64,000 nt of DNA from Eubacteriales bacterium (GTDB lineage: Bacteria; Bacillota; Clostridia; Lachnospirales; Lachnospiraceae): assembly GCA_030524175.1 (NCBI GenBank), contig JAUNHC010000003.1, forward strand, positions 124,001 to 188,000, read 5' to 3'. The translations under genes and the position numbers were made by a program. This document shows, piece by piece, positions 53,382 to 62,376 of this stretch. A model generated the notes under the pieces. That model saw nothing but the letters and a program-made list of their open reading frames with translations. It was not told the origin of the DNA and did no database searches. The first letter of the stretch is position 1. Each line of letters begins with the position of its first letter.

Positions 53382-53484
53382 AACTCTGCCTCCTTCGTCC
53401 TTCCTGTCAGTATCCTTCACTGAGGAACTTCAGTCCCGTCAGCTTTACCCAGGACAACTGATATGCTTATGACATGATGACATT

Positions 53485-53513
53485 ATTATAGAGTCCCTGC
53501 ACCCATGTGTCAA
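53485..53513 (-). promoter_or_regulatory. consensus promoter of the CBM9-like gene
   Basis: On the minus strand TTGACA (53513-53508), exactly 17 bp, TATAAT (53490-53485). The -35 abuts the stop codon of the upstream gene at 53514. Confidence 0.85.
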
Positions 53514-54533
53514 TCAGCCCCGTCTTTGGAGTTTCCTCGTCCCCACATAAATGATCAAGGCCGCCAGGGACAACACTCCCGACTTCACACCTGTAAGCAT
53601 CTGCTCCAATGCAGGAACTGTCTTCGGCATCATTAAATATAATTTCATTTTTTCGATTTCTGATTTGATCTTATCCGGCCAGAATTGAAAATCAGACCAT
53701 TTTCCCGGCATCCAGTCGACAGGAATCCTTACATAACGCCATATTAGAAAAACAGCCGCTCCCGCCATGAGAATGCAGGCACCTGTCCAGCACCAGGATT
53801 CCCAACTGCTCTCCCTGCACGTCTTTCGTTCTTTCCAGGCCGAACGGAAAAGCTCTCCGAAAAGCACTGCCGGAAGTAATAAAAGTGCCAGCAAAGGAAG
53901 GGATTTCATCAGTCCCTCCTCTGCGGCAGAACCGGAAAGCCCATGGCGCATAAGTAATTGATCCACAGCAGTTTCCTGATTTTCCCCTTTAGAAAAGCGA
54001 ACCAGCATTCTTGTATACACTGTTTCCTTATCATATTTCCTGATAAGCACTACCTTTTGTTTCCAAGGCACAACCTTACGTACCTGATAAGTGTTTTTCC
54101 CCAGCTGAAGCATCCCGCCTTCCGCCTGGGCACTTCCGAATAAATCCAGAGCAGTATTTCTGTCAATGATACAGCCATCCCTGTCCGTCCCGGAAAGCAA
54201 ACCTGCTCTCCAGTCATACAGGCCCGCATCCCCTAAAAGCCCCACTGTCAAAACTTCTGTCTGACGTCCGTAATCCTTCTGCACCGCCTTCTGGATACCT
54301 CCGTCCCAATAAAAACATAAATCCGCAGGATTATCCCTCTTCTGCTCTGTCTCCAATATTTCACCTGCCCTGTTCTGATCCGGATATACAGAAGAAAAGA
54401 AAACAGGGATGGCCGGGTTCTCCCCCATTCCAAGATAAACCCTGAGGCTGCTGAAGTAGCAGACAGCTGCCAGCAGCCAGATGATCAGACATCTTCCCCA
54501 GGCCAGAAATGATGCCTTACCGCCGCCGTTCAT
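53514..54533 (-). CDS. MacB-like membrane protein without ATPase
   Basis: 339 residues. A first membrane helix (CLIIWLLAAVCYFSSLRVYL), a ~185-residue extracytoplasmic domain resembling the MacB periplasmic core (VLTVGLLGDAGLYDW, CIIDRNTALDLFGSAQAEGG, QVRKVVPWKQKVVLIRKYD), and three more membrane helices. It is shorter and more divergent than MacB/FtsX permeases. Its ATG overlaps the stop of the HlyD-like gene (ATGA). No ABC ATPase gene is nearby. It ends the operon of two sugar-type permeases and an HlyD adaptor. Confidence 0.7.
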   Translation of the reverse strand: MNGGGKASFLAWGRCLIIWLLAAVCYFSSLRVYLGMGENPAIPVFFSSVYPDQNRAGEILETEQKRDNPADLCFYWDGGIQKAVQKDYGRQTEVLTVGLLGDAGLYDWRAGLLSGTDRDGCIIDRNTALDLFGSAQAEGGMLQLGKNTYQVRKVVPWKQKVVLIRKYDKETVYTRMLVRFSKGENQETAVDQLLMRHGLSGSAAEEGLMKSLPLLALLLLPAVLFGELFRSAWKERKTCRESSWESWCWTGACILMAGAAVFLIWRYVRIPVDWMPGKWSDFQFWPDKIKSEIEKMKLYLMMPKTVPALEQMLTGVKSGVLSLAALIIYVGTRKLQRRG

Positions 54534-55870
54534 GACTCCTGCAGCCGTACACGGCTGCCGTCTTCAATCTCTCTGTCACAGTCCACAATGACCAACTGGC
54601 TGCCTGCAATGATATTTTCCTGCAAAGCTGCCAGGGATTCGTTTTTGTCATTGACATTTACATCAACCTTTCTTGCCACCATCACTTCTCCCAGAACAGA
54701 ATCCTGGGTATCTACCACATAAACAAAATATCGTCCCTGTGCCTGGAATAATCCGGAAAGAGGAATACAGGAGGTGTAAGGTCCTTCATCCTTAGACACT
54801 GAAAACTCCGCTGTCTCACCGATAGAAAGCGTACCCTCCGGCACCTGCATAGAGATGATCCTGGAGTCTGCATCTGCTTCATCCTCTTTGATGGATTCAA
54901 TGACCACGTCCTCAACTTCTTTTCCATTGCTCCCTTTTACCGAGGCCTTTGCACCAATCTCAACATACTTTAAATCATCCTTTGTAATGGTCCCCGTAAG
55001 CCGGAAATTTCCCTTTGTCTCATAGAGAATGACAGCAGCTTCCGAAGTTGTGGAACTCCCTGTAGATGCAGAAATCTTTTTTACAACTCCGTCCGCAGAG
55101 GCTTTCACTGCCCCCTTCCTTTTAAGAAGCTTCTGAAGCTTTTCAAGCTCCTTCTGCGCATCCTCCAGTTCCCTTTTTGCATTCTGAAGACTGCTGTCTG
55201 ATGCGTCTGCCATTCTGGCATCCTCTATCTCCCTTTCCGCTGTAAGCACTTCCTGGTTTCTGCTCATGATCACCTGATTTAACGCCTCTTCCCTTGCCCT
55301 AATTTCATCAAGCAGAGACTGTTCTCTGGAAGTGTCTGAAGGGGTGTCTGAAAATGACAGAGAGTCATAGTAATTCTGAAGCTTCTGCCTGGCAACATTT
55401 ACCTCCATCTCAGCATTGGCTATATTGATATCACCGTTTTGCACTGCAACATTATAATTCTCCTGGGCTCTGCTGAGATCATTTGACTTTTTCTGGCCGC
55501 CCACAGAATCCTTGCTCTCCAGATCACCCACCTTCAGCTTAAGCTCCTCTATTTCTGCCTGTTTTTTACTTACTGATTCTTTCAGGCTTCCTGTGGAAAG
55601 ACGAAGAAGCACATCCCCTTTTTTCACTGACTGTCCTTCCTGTACAAGAACCTGTCCAACCTTCTGGTTTTCCATGGCAAAAACAGCCCTCTCCCGGATT
55701 CCTTCCACTTTTCCGCTGCCTTTGACCGTATGGGTGATCACCTGATTCTGTATTGTTTTAGTCCTGACCCTCGCCACATTTACAGAATCCGCTGCCCTTG
55801 ACAGCACTGTAAAAAGAAACATTACCGCAAAAAACATGCCAAACCATTTCATCAACTTTTTTTGTCTCAT
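54530..55870 (-). CDS. HlyD/RND-type membrane-fusion adaptor
   Basis: 446 residues. N-terminal anchor WFGMFFAVMFLFTVLSRAAD; lipoyl half-motif VRTKTIQNQVITHTVKGSG; a hairpin coiled coil from about residue 95 to 255 (KKQAEIEELKLKVGDLESKD, NAKRELEDAQKELEKLQKLL); the second half-motif GAVKASADGVVKKISASTGS; beta-barrel and membrane-proximal domains after it (VVESIKEDEADADSRII-type strands). Gram-positive adaptors link to MacB/YknX-type permeases. It is located between ABC permease genes and the MacB-like gene. Confidence 0.85.
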   Translation of the reverse strand: MRQKKLMKWFGMFFAVMFLFTVLSRAADSVNVARVRTKTIQNQVITHTVKGSGKVEGIRERAVFAMENQKVGQVLVQEGQSVKKGDVLLRLSTGSLKESVSKKQAEIEELKLKVGDLESKDSVGGQKKSNDLSRAQENYNVAVQNGDINIANAEMEVNVARQKLQNYYDSLSFSDTPSDTSREQSLLDEIRAREEALNQVIMSRNQEVLTAEREIEDARMADASDSSLQNAKRELEDAQKELEKLQKLLKRKGAVKASADGVVKKISASTGSSTTSEAAVILYETKGNFRLTGTITKDDLKYVEIGAKASVKGSNGKEVEDVVIESIKEDEADADSRIISMQVPEGTLSIGETAEFSVSKDEGPYTSCIPLSGLFQAQGRYFVYVVDTQDSVLGEVMVARKVDVNVNDKNESLAALQENIIAGSQLVIVDCDREIEDGSRVRLQES

Positions 55871-55878
55871 ATGCTCAC

Positions 55879-56715
55879 CTACTCCTTAATCGCTGTAGAA
55901 ATAATTCCCTGTTCCAGATAATCCTGCCCTGCCAGAAATACAAGAAGAGCAGGCAAAAGCACCATCACCGAAGCGGCAAAAGCAAGTCCTGCACGCTCCA
56001 TATCAATATTGGGAAGAAACAAGGACAATGGCCATAATTCTTTTGTCTTCAAAAACGCCATAGGCTGTTCAATTAAATTCCAATATTCCAAAAATCCCAG
56101 GACCATAGCTGAAATAATCCCCGGTGATCCAAGAGGGATCCCCACCCTGATAAACATCTGGATTTCCCCTGCACCGTCAAGCCTGGCAGACTCCAACAAG
56201 GCCTCCGGTATCCCTTCAAAAAAACGGTACATGATGAACACCGGAAATGTGGAAAACACAGCCGGGATAATAATTCCCGCCAGGCTGTCAATGAGCATTA
56301 ATCTGTCCAGGACCAGATAATTGCTCAGCATCATTACCTGAAACGGCATCATCATCAGAACGATATAAATGGTAAACAATATTTTTTTACCGGGGAAATC
56401 AAATTTTGCAAATCCCCAGGCTGCGGGCACTCCCACCAGAAGCTGCCCTGCCAGAATCCCTGATGTAAGCTTTACTGAATTCCAGAACATAACGAAAAAT
56501 CCCGGAGAGTCCAGCAGCAGTTCTACATAGGAACGCAGAGTAGGATACTGAGGCAAAAGCTTCCAGGAAGCAAAACCCTTTCCCCCATGGAGAACTGGGA
56601 GCAGCATTTCCTGAAGCTCCACATTTCCCATCAAAGACCCGATGGCCAGAAACACAATAGGAAAAACTGCAATAAATGCAAGCACGGCCAATAATCCAGT
56701 CAACACCCTTTTCAT
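55879..56715 (-). CDS. carbohydrate ABC transporter permease (MalG type)
   Basis: 278 residues, six membrane segments. The EAA loop is SARLDGAGEIQMFIRVGIPL, with GSPGII following. FKVDGADTG-like motifs are absent. GKKILFTIYIVLMMMPFQVM is typical of MalG-like proteins. It forms the pore with the preceding MalF-type protein; no ATPase is encoded nearby, so a shared MsmK-type ATPase is likely. 8 bp precede the HlyD gene; 4 bp after the MalF-type gene. Confidence 0.9.
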   Translation of the reverse strand: MKRVLTGLLAVLAFIAVFPIVFLAIGSLMGNVELQEMLLPVLHGGKGFASWKLLPQYPTLRSYVELLLDSPGFFVMFWNSVKLTSGILAGQLLVGVPAAWGFAKFDFPGKKILFTIYIVLMMMPFQVMMLSNYLVLDRLMLIDSLAGIIIPAVFSTFPVFIMYRFFEGIPEALLESARLDGAGEIQMFIRVGIPLGSPGIISAMVLGFLEYWNLIEQPMAFLKTKELWPLSLFLPNIDMERAGLAFAASVMVLLPALLVFLAGQDYLEQGIISTAIKE

Positions 56716-56719
56716 GCGG

Positions 56720-57565
56720 TCATTCCTCCTTTTCCCAGGCTTTTTGCAGCCCCAATATCAGAACCAGAATGATCAGCCCTGTAAATACTGCGGCAGCCGC
56801 CATTTTATCAAGGGCCAGATCCCTGTACCAGTTGTTAAACAAATGCTGCAGCAAATACATTTTTTCATGAGGATAATCTCCTGCCACCAGGTATGCCTCA
56901 CGGAATACCTTAAAACCATTGAGCAGTGACAACACTACAATGGTAAACAAAGACGGCAGAAGGTTAGGCATTGTAATCTTTGTAAAACATTTCCATTCCC
57001 CCGCCCCATCTACCTTCGCCGCATCATAAAGAGCCTGGGATATGCCTGATAATCCCGCTACCCAAAGCACAATATCATAGCCCAGATTTCTCCATAAATA
57101 GCTGATAACCAGCACATAGAACGAGGCTCCTGTATTCATCCAGTCTACTGTAGGTAAAGATACTATGGAAAATAAATGGTTCAACAACCCCTGGCTGTGA
57201 AAAAGGAGCTTCCAAAGGAGCACCACCGATGCCACCGGAATAGCCATGGGCAGGAGAAACAGGCTCTTAAGCGCCTGCATGAATTTTTTCTGTTTTGTCA
57301 AAATAACTGCAATTGCCAGGGAGAGGATAACCAGAATAGGAATACACACACAGAAAAACTTCAGCGTATTGCCCGCCGCCAGCCTAAACGCCTGATTCTC
57401 AAAAATAGTCCTGTAATTTTTCAGCCCGGTAAATTCATTGCTCACAGCACTGAAAAAAGAACGCCTGATCACATCTATGTAAGGGATAAGCCAAAATATA
57501 CATACCCCCATAAAACTTGGTAAAATAAATAGAAACCCTTTAAGAGCCTTCTTTCTTTTTTTCAT
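56720..57565 (-). CDS. sugar ABC transporter permease (MalF type)
   Basis: 281 residues. FILPSFMGVCIFWLIPYIDV, NTLKFFCVCIPILVILSLAI and the EAA loop YDAAKVDGAGEWKCFTKITM then PNLLPSLF identify it. First gene of the operon with the second permease, HlyD adaptor and MacB-like protein. It is divergent from the response regulator gene; its promoter carries a TTTAGAG-type box at 57631-57664. Confidence 0.9.
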   Translation of the reverse strand: MKKRKKALKGFLFILPSFMGVCIFWLIPYIDVIRRSFFSAVSNEFTGLKNYRTIFENQAFRLAAGNTLKFFCVCIPILVILSLAIAVILTKQKKFMQALKSLFLLPMAIPVASVVLLWKLLFHSQGLLNHLFSIVSLPTVDWMNTGASFYVLVISYLWRNLGYDIVLWVAGLSGISQALYDAAKVDGAGEWKCFTKITMPNLLPSLFTIVVLSLLNGFKVFREAYLVAGDYPHEKMYLLQHLFNNWYRDLALDKMAAAAVFTGLIILVLILGLQKAWEKEE

Positions 57566-57630
57566 AATTCTGCCTCATTTCTGTGATAATGCAAAGCATA
57601 GTGTACTGACATGCTTTTGCTGATAAAAAC

Positions 57631-57664
57631 AGGATACCATGACAATCTCTAAACAACCTCTAAT
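57631..57664 (-). promoter_or_regulatory. response-regulator box and -10 for the permease operon
   Basis: On the minus strand ATTAGAGG (57664-57657), 3 nt, TTTAGAGA (57653-57646), 9 nt, TATCCT (57636-57631). The same layout occurs at two other promoters in this region. Confidence 0.6.
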
Positions 57665-57676
57665 TCCCAGAAAAGA

Positions 57677-57710
57677 TTTAGAGACTATTTAGAGAATCCC
57701 ATGATATAAT
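57677..57710 (+). promoter_or_regulatory. response-regulator box and -10 for the regulator gene itself
   Basis: TTTAGAGA (57677-57684), 3 nt, TTTAGAGA (57688-57695), 9 nt, TATAAT (57705-57710). The two half-sites are identical. There is no other -35 at the expected place. Confidence 0.7.
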
Positions 57711-57737
57711 AGGAAAGTCTGGGCCAAAGGGGCAGGC

Positions 57738-58463
57738 ATGATCATGAGACAGAATTGTTATTTTACAGATAAGGTGTGTGAGAATTTGAAGATATTAATT
57801 ATTGAAGATGACATTGAATTGTCGGAAGCTATGAAATTCCGGCTGGAAAAAGAAGAATTTATTGTGGATGTGTGCCATGACGGCGAGGAAGGCCTTTACT
57901 ATATGCAGGAGGATCTCCATGATCTTGTGATCCTTGACAGGATGCTCCCTAAAATGGACGGTATCAAAGTTCTCCGCGAGGCCAGGCGCACTCATGTCAC
58001 TACCCCGGTTATCTTTCTGACCGCACTGGGGGAATTAAATGACAAGGTCACAGGCCTTGACAGCGGCGCAGATGACTACATAGTGAAGCCCTTTGCATTT
58101 GAAGAACTGATGGCCCGTATCCGCTGCCTGATGCGCCGTCCCGGGCAATGGGATGATTCTGCACTTCTTAAACTAGGAGATATTTCCTTCGATCCCGAGA
58201 GCAACCGATTGTCTAAGCTTGACAAGGAATGTACACTCTCCAAACGGGAAGGTGCTCTCCTTGAAGTTTTTTTGCGCAATCCCGGCCAGATACTTCCCCG
58301 CCCTCTTCTGATCAACCGGGTCTGGGGCCTGGACAGCGACGTGGAAGAAGGAAATCTTGACAATTACATCCACTTCCTCAGACGCCGCCTGAAAGCAGTG
58401 GGCAGCACCCTTAACCTGAAAACAGCCCGGGGAGTGGGATATCAGATTGATGTGTACCATTAA
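57738..58463 (+). CDS. OmpR-family response regulator without adjacent kinase
   Basis: 241 residues. The receiver begins NLKILIIEDDIELSEAMKFR, with phosphoacceptor Asp in LVILDRMLPKMDGI and Lys in DYIVKPFAFEELMARIRC. The winged helix reads SNRLSKLDKECTLSKREGAL, LLINRVWGLDSDVEEGNLDN, YIHFLRRRLKAV. About 18 residues (MIMRQNCYFTDKVCENLK) precede the usual start; a later TTG start is possible. No histidine kinase gene lies next to it in the window. It probably binds the 8-3-8 TTTAGAGA boxes at its own and two nearby promoters. Confidence 0.9.
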   Translation: MIMRQNCYFTDKVCENLKILIIEDDIELSEAMKFRLEKEEFIVDVCHDGEEGLYYMQEDLHDLVILDRMLPKMDGIKVLREARRTHVTTPVIFLTALGELNDKVTGLDSGADDYIVKPFAFEELMARIRCLMRRPGQWDDSALLKLGDISFDPESNRLSKLDKECTLSKREGALLEVFLRNPGQILPRPLLINRVWGLDSDVEEGNLDNYIHFLRRRLKAVGSTLNLKTARGVGYQIDVYH

Positions 58464-58510
58464 CTTCAAAAGTCAGTATAACTCGAAGTTACTATCATAA
58501 AAGAGAAATA

Positions 58511-58555
58511 CCCCACTGGAATTTTCAATGCTGTGAAGCATTGAGTCCAGTGGGG
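58511..58555. terminator. strong terminator between convergent genes
   Basis: CCCCACTGGA (58511-58520) with TCCAGTGGGG (58546-58555), plus an inner CAATGCT/AGCATTG pair (58526-58532, 58537-58543), followed by ATATTTTTATT. Serves the plus-strand regulator gene and probably also the minus-strand binding-protein gene. Confidence 0.8.
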
Positions 58556-58561
58556 ATATTT

Positions 58562-60937
58562 TTATTCTGACAGATATAAATTCACTTCTTTGATAATTGA
58601 TGATGCTGCTTCTTCCAGGGTGCTTTCTCCCTTTAAATATGCCTGTCCCTGTTCTGCCACAGCATTCAGTATGATATCATTGACCGCTGAAGGAACTGTA
58701 AGAGTTTTTCCGATATCCTGGATTTTCTTCACTGTCTCCTCTGACGGCTGAAGAACATTTAGGGTGACCATCTCACCGGTTTTGCCGTTACTTGAGCTTA
58801 ATATGGATACTTTGCCCTCATCATCTCCCACATTCCAATAATCCCAATCCTCATATACTGACTGATTCACCGGTAGTCCGTTTCCAATCATCTGCGCTTC
58901 CCCGCTGAACAGGAACTGCACAAATTTCTCTGCTGCCTCTTTATTTTCTGTCTTTGCACTGATCCCTACTATCTGTAAAGGAATAAAGCAGTTCTCTGCC
59001 TGTCCGTTAAAGAGTCTGCTGGATAAAGTTCCCATCTCCTTCTCTGTAGAATCCAGGGTTGCCAGACTATCCGGTGAATACAGCCCGCCGATATTCAGAA
59101 GCTGGCTTCCGTCCATTAAAGGAGTACCGCCAACAGACATATATTCACGCTGATAATCATCACCAACCTCGTAACCATCCATCCATACCCCACCAAACCA
59201 TTGTTCTGCTGCTTCTTTGCCGGCCTGATAGATACGATTGCTCTGCTCCAGATAATCCTTTACTGCTGTCTCGTCAAGAGTACCATCCTCCTTGAACCAC
59301 GCAGGTGCGCATACATCTGCCAAAGATTTCAGCAGCAGCTTGGGACTTACCAAATTATACATTGGCAGGCTGTCCGCAGAATATTGCTCCTTATTCTGTT
59401 CTATCACATCTGCCAGGGTGTTCAAATCTGTTATTTTATCCACGTCCCCTGTGTTCCCGCAGAGGAACGGAATACCAAATTTTGCCGGCATCCGGTAAAT
59501 ACTGTTGTTTTCATCCACATAGGCATTCTTTATATTTTCAAGTATCCCTGCATCCTTTAACACACCGCTTAAATCCTCCAGCATTCCCTTTTCCACATAA
59601 GTGTCTTCCGGGATTCCGTCCAGGATCAGGATATCCGGTCCCTTCCCTGCCATTATTTCTGTGTTCAGAGTTTTTATGGCATCTGTGCTTGTCACAGCAT
59701 CTTCCCCCGTCATACCGGTTTCCAGACTCAGATAAATATCCGGATACTTTTTCTGGAAGACAGCTGCTACCTGCTTCATCAAGTCGCTCTCCTTAAGAGA
59801 ATATATCTTCAGCTCTGTATCAGGCACAGAAGGGGTATCTTTAGAATAGACATACTTTAGAATTTGACCTTTCATATTCCCCTGGCCTGACCCTGATGTC
59901 AGCAGATAAAAGCTTCCGTCAACTCCTCCGATGAAATCCACAAGTCCGCAGTCTGGTGACCCGATGGAATTCAAAGAACCGTTAACAATTTGTTCAACTA
60001 CATTGCCGCCGAAAGTATATCCATATATTCCGGTATGGTCTACGTAGAAAATACTGTCCTCCTGATCGCCTTTGGCAAATATGATCGAATCTGAAGAACT
60101 ACTTTGATTGCTTAAATTCCCAGACTCTGACATAATCTGCTTCGTCAGTGCTTCTTCATCCGACAATGGTTTACCGCTGTCTAAATCGTAATAATGTACC
60201 CCGTCATAAGTAACTACTATCAGCCTGCTTCCCACAGCCCCAAAGAACTGTGCAGAACCACTTTCTTCATAGCGGTTGACCACACTTCCGTCATCAGGAT
60301 TGAGTTCGATGATCCCCTTGCCGATAAACTGTAAAAGAAAAGTACCCTTATCTGTAGCTTTTCCTCTCCACATTATATCCTCGGCTGTAATATCATCTAT
60401 TTCAATTTCCCTGCTTTCCCCCTCCGGATCAATATATGCATACTTATATTCGGGTCTAATATTTTCACCCTCTCCTGCTTCAGTATACATGCTTAGAAGC
60501 ATACCGCCGTTTTTTGCCAGTATCGCTTTAGAGATTTCATAGCCCTCCATATCGATGCCAACCATATCAGCTATTTTCGATCCTTTTTCCCAGGTCTGGC
60601 CCTGATCTTTACTCTTGGACAAAAACGGAGAATAGCCCTCATCGCGGTATATTATGCCCATAGACCCGTCATCAAGGAAGGTAAGGCCCTCAACATACTG
60701 ACTCCCCTCCGGTACATTCATATCTTCCTCCAGATATCTCCCCATAGGTATATCCGAATCTGTCTTTGTCTCTGGATCTGCCTTTGCATCTGTCCCTGTA
60801 TCTTCCCCCGCACCGCCAGTTTCCTGCTTCTTTTCATCCTTATTGCTGTCCCCGCACCCTGCAAGGCCCCCCACAGCCACGCAAACAGCCGCAGCTGCCG
60901 CGATACCTTTCCTCCAGTTAAAATCCATTGATTTCAT
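58562..60937 (-). CDS. lipoprotein fusing a beta-propeller-like domain to a solute-binding domain
   Basis: 791 residues from the ATG at 60937 (GAAAGGAGGC upstream). Lipoprotein signal ending GGLAGC, acidic linker, then ~300 residues with blade-like repeats including an Asp-box (S-K-D-Q-G-Q-T-W-E) and SGSAQFFGAVGSRLIVVTYD. From about residue 375 a type 1 extracellular solute-binding domain follows (AAVFQKKYPDIYLSLETG, MAGKGPDILILDGIPEDTY, and later NGQAENCFIPLQIVGISA). Normal binding proteins are ~420 residues, so the N-terminal domain is extra. The promoter has the regulator box at 60967-61000. It could bind a glycan with one domain and deliver it with the other (inference). Confidence 0.85.
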   Translation of the reverse strand: MKSMDFNWRKGIAAAAAVCVAVGGLAGCGDSNKDEKKQETGGAGEDTGTDAKADPETKTDSDIPMGRYLEEDMNVPEGSQYVEGLTFLDDGSMGIIYRDEGYSPFLSKSKDQGQTWEKGSKIADMVGIDMEGYEISKAILAKNGGMLLSMYTEAGEGENIRPEYKYAYIDPEGESREIEIDDITAEDIMWRGKATDKGTFLLQFIGKGIIELNPDDGSVVNRYEESGSAQFFGAVGSRLIVVTYDGVHYYDLDSGKPLSDEEALTKQIMSESGNLSNQSSSSDSIIFAKGDQEDSIFYVDHTGIYGYTFGGNVVEQIVNGSLNSIGSPDCGLVDFIGGVDGSFYLLTSGSGQGNMKGQILKYVYSKDTPSVPDTELKIYSLKESDLMKQVAAVFQKKYPDIYLSLETGMTGEDAVTSTDAIKTLNTEIMAGKGPDILILDGIPEDTYVEKGMLEDLSGVLKDAGILENIKNAYVDENNSIYRMPAKFGIPFLCGNTGDVDKITDLNTLADVIEQNKEQYSADSLPMYNLVSPKLLLKSLADVCAPAWFKEDGTLDETAVKDYLEQSNRIYQAGKEAAEQWFGGVWMDGYEVGDDYQREYMSVGGTPLMDGSQLLNIGGLYSPDSLATLDSTEKEMGTLSSRLFNGQAENCFIPLQIVGISAKTENKEAAEKFVQFLFSGEAQMIGNGLPVNQSVYEDWDYWNVGDDEGKVSILSSSNGKTGEMVTLNVLQPSEETVKKIQDIGKTLTVPSAVNDIILNAVAEQGQAYLKGESTLEEAASSIIKEVNLYLSE

Positions 60938-60966
60938 ATAAAGCCTCCTTTCACTTGTCATTTCGT

Positions 60967-61000
60967 ATGATATCAGGCTTATCTCTAAAATATCTCTAAA
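60967..61000 (-). promoter_or_regulatory. response-regulator box and -10 for the propeller-binding-protein gene
   Basis: On the minus strand TTTAGAGA (61000-60993), 3 nt, TTTAGAGA (60989-60982), 9 nt, TATCAT (60972-60967). It matches the boxes around 57646-57695 in sequence, repeat spacing and distance to the -10. Confidence 0.7.
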
Positions 61001-61024
61001 AAGGAAAAAACTTTAAGTGCAACA

Positions 61025-61055
61025 GGGCTGTTCCAAATAATCTTCAGAACAGCCC
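61025..61055 (-). terminator. hairpin after the propeller-only gene
   Basis: GGGCTGTTC (61025-61033) and GAACAGCCC (61047-61055). On the minus strand a T-rich tract follows about 15 nt later. It separates this gene from the next promoter. Confidence 0.5.
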
Positions 61056-61147
61056 CACTGTTATAAAATTCATATAATGATATTGAGGTAAAAAGGTATT
61101 ACGACCCCTGATCCATAAATTTATATCCCGATTTATGCAGCCTGTAC

Positions 61148-62188
61148 TTATATTGTACCGGACATACCTGAGTATTTATACATCTCAGAATGGATATTCT
61201 CTGAAGCAACATCAAAAACCAAAACATAAAAATTGCCTTCGTCATCCTTTGTAAAATCCATTATTCCGCTGGCAGTATTCTCTTCATAAAACGGTCCGTC
61301 TACGATTTTCTCCATGATATCTGTATTAAACTCATAGCTGTATATACCGTTATTATCAATATAATACACCCTATCCTCCTGCTTCCGGCCGGCAAACATA
61401 ACAAGAGAGGTTCCGTTCAATGCCTGCGTATGATATTGCGGATCATCCTCAAGGGTCTTGGCCAGTAATTTTCCATCCTCCAAAGCTTCACCTGTATCTA
61501 TATCATAGAATTTGACTTTCAACAGTTCCGCCGCGATCAGCCGGTTCCCTGCAACTCCAAAATACCACACGAAATCATCTGTATATCGATTTTCCACCCT
61601 GCCGTCCGCAAGATTAACTTCTATTATTCCTTCCCCTATCGTATGTAGAATCACTTTTCCATCTTCTGTAAAACTGCTGTTCATTATACCATCTGCCTCT
61701 TCAAGCCCCTCAATGTCCAGGATATTTACCTGATTGTCGGCAGATATATAATATCTGTCTGTTCTGAAATCCTCCGGGTCTAATTGTTCTTTTTTCAAAG
61801 TGGATAAAATACTGACAAAAACACCGCCATCTTCTGCAATACTCAGACCTGACACATCACCTAATATTCTGTCTGTGTCCAGGATTTCTCCTAAGGTTTT
61901 TCCTTCTTCCCAAGTTGTCCCTCCGTCGCTAGAATCCACTATATGTACAATTTGACTATCGTCCATATATGCCAGCCGGATCGTGCCATCCTTAAGGATT
62001 CTTACTCTTTCTGCTTTCAGACATCCTTCCGGCAAAATCACCTCTTGTTTCAAATATGTCCCCTCGGATGGTGTCTCACCCGTATCCGCACCATCAACTT
62101 TAAACGGCATACCTGCCAGTATCAAAACAGAAAAAAACATTGCTAAAGCGACTGCTCCCTTTTTATAAAACAAATATTTCTTTTTCAT
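61148..62188 (-). CDS. secreted propeller-only paralogue of the binding protein
   Basis: 346 residues. A signal peptide (AVALAMFFSVLILAGMPFKV), then the same blade-like domain as the 791-residue lipoprotein: Asp-box S-S-D-G-G-T-T-W-E, HTIGEGIIEVNLADGRVENR, YTDDFVWYFGVAGNRLIAAE, VYYIDNNGIYSYEF. It stops at the point where the paralogue enters its solute-binding domain (MYKYSGMSGTI, where the other has ILKYVYSKDTP). No lipobox, so it may be released. It is either a truncated copy or a deliberate stand-alone domain. RBS AAGGAGGGATAAT. Confidence 0.75.
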   Translation of the reverse strand: MKKKYLFYKKGAVALAMFFSVLILAGMPFKVDGADTGETPSEGTYLKQEVILPEGCLKAERVRILKDGTIRLAYMDDSQIVHIVDSSDGGTTWEEGKTLGEILDTDRILGDVSGLSIAEDGGVFVSILSTLKKEQLDPEDFRTDRYYISADNQVNILDIEGLEEADGIMNSSFTEDGKVILHTIGEGIIEVNLADGRVENRYTDDFVWYFGVAGNRLIAAELLKVKFYDIDTGEALEDGKLLAKTLEDDPQYHTQALNGTSLVMFAGRKQEDRVYYIDNNGIYSYEFNTDIMEKIVDGPFYEENTASGIMDFTKDDEGNFYVLVFDVASENIHSEMYKYSGMSGTI

Positions 62189-62347
62189 TATTATCCCTCC
62201 TTCTGATGTATCTTAAACATATCATATTTTAATATTTTTCACAATAATTTCTTGTATTCCGCACTAATATTCTGATTTCGTAAACATCACTCCCCATTTT
62301 GTATTTATTATATCTTCTCAAAATATAGTCTGCTATCTCAGAAAAAA

Positions 62348-62371
62348 TGCCCCGGCTGCCAAGCCAGGGCA
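62348..62371 (-). terminator. intrinsic terminator after the second binding-protein gene
   Basis: TGCCCCGGCT (62348-62357) and AGCCAGGGCA (62362-62371) with one mismatch and a 4-nt loop. On the minus strand it is followed by TTTTTT. Confidence 0.8.
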
Positions 62372-62376
62372 TAAAT

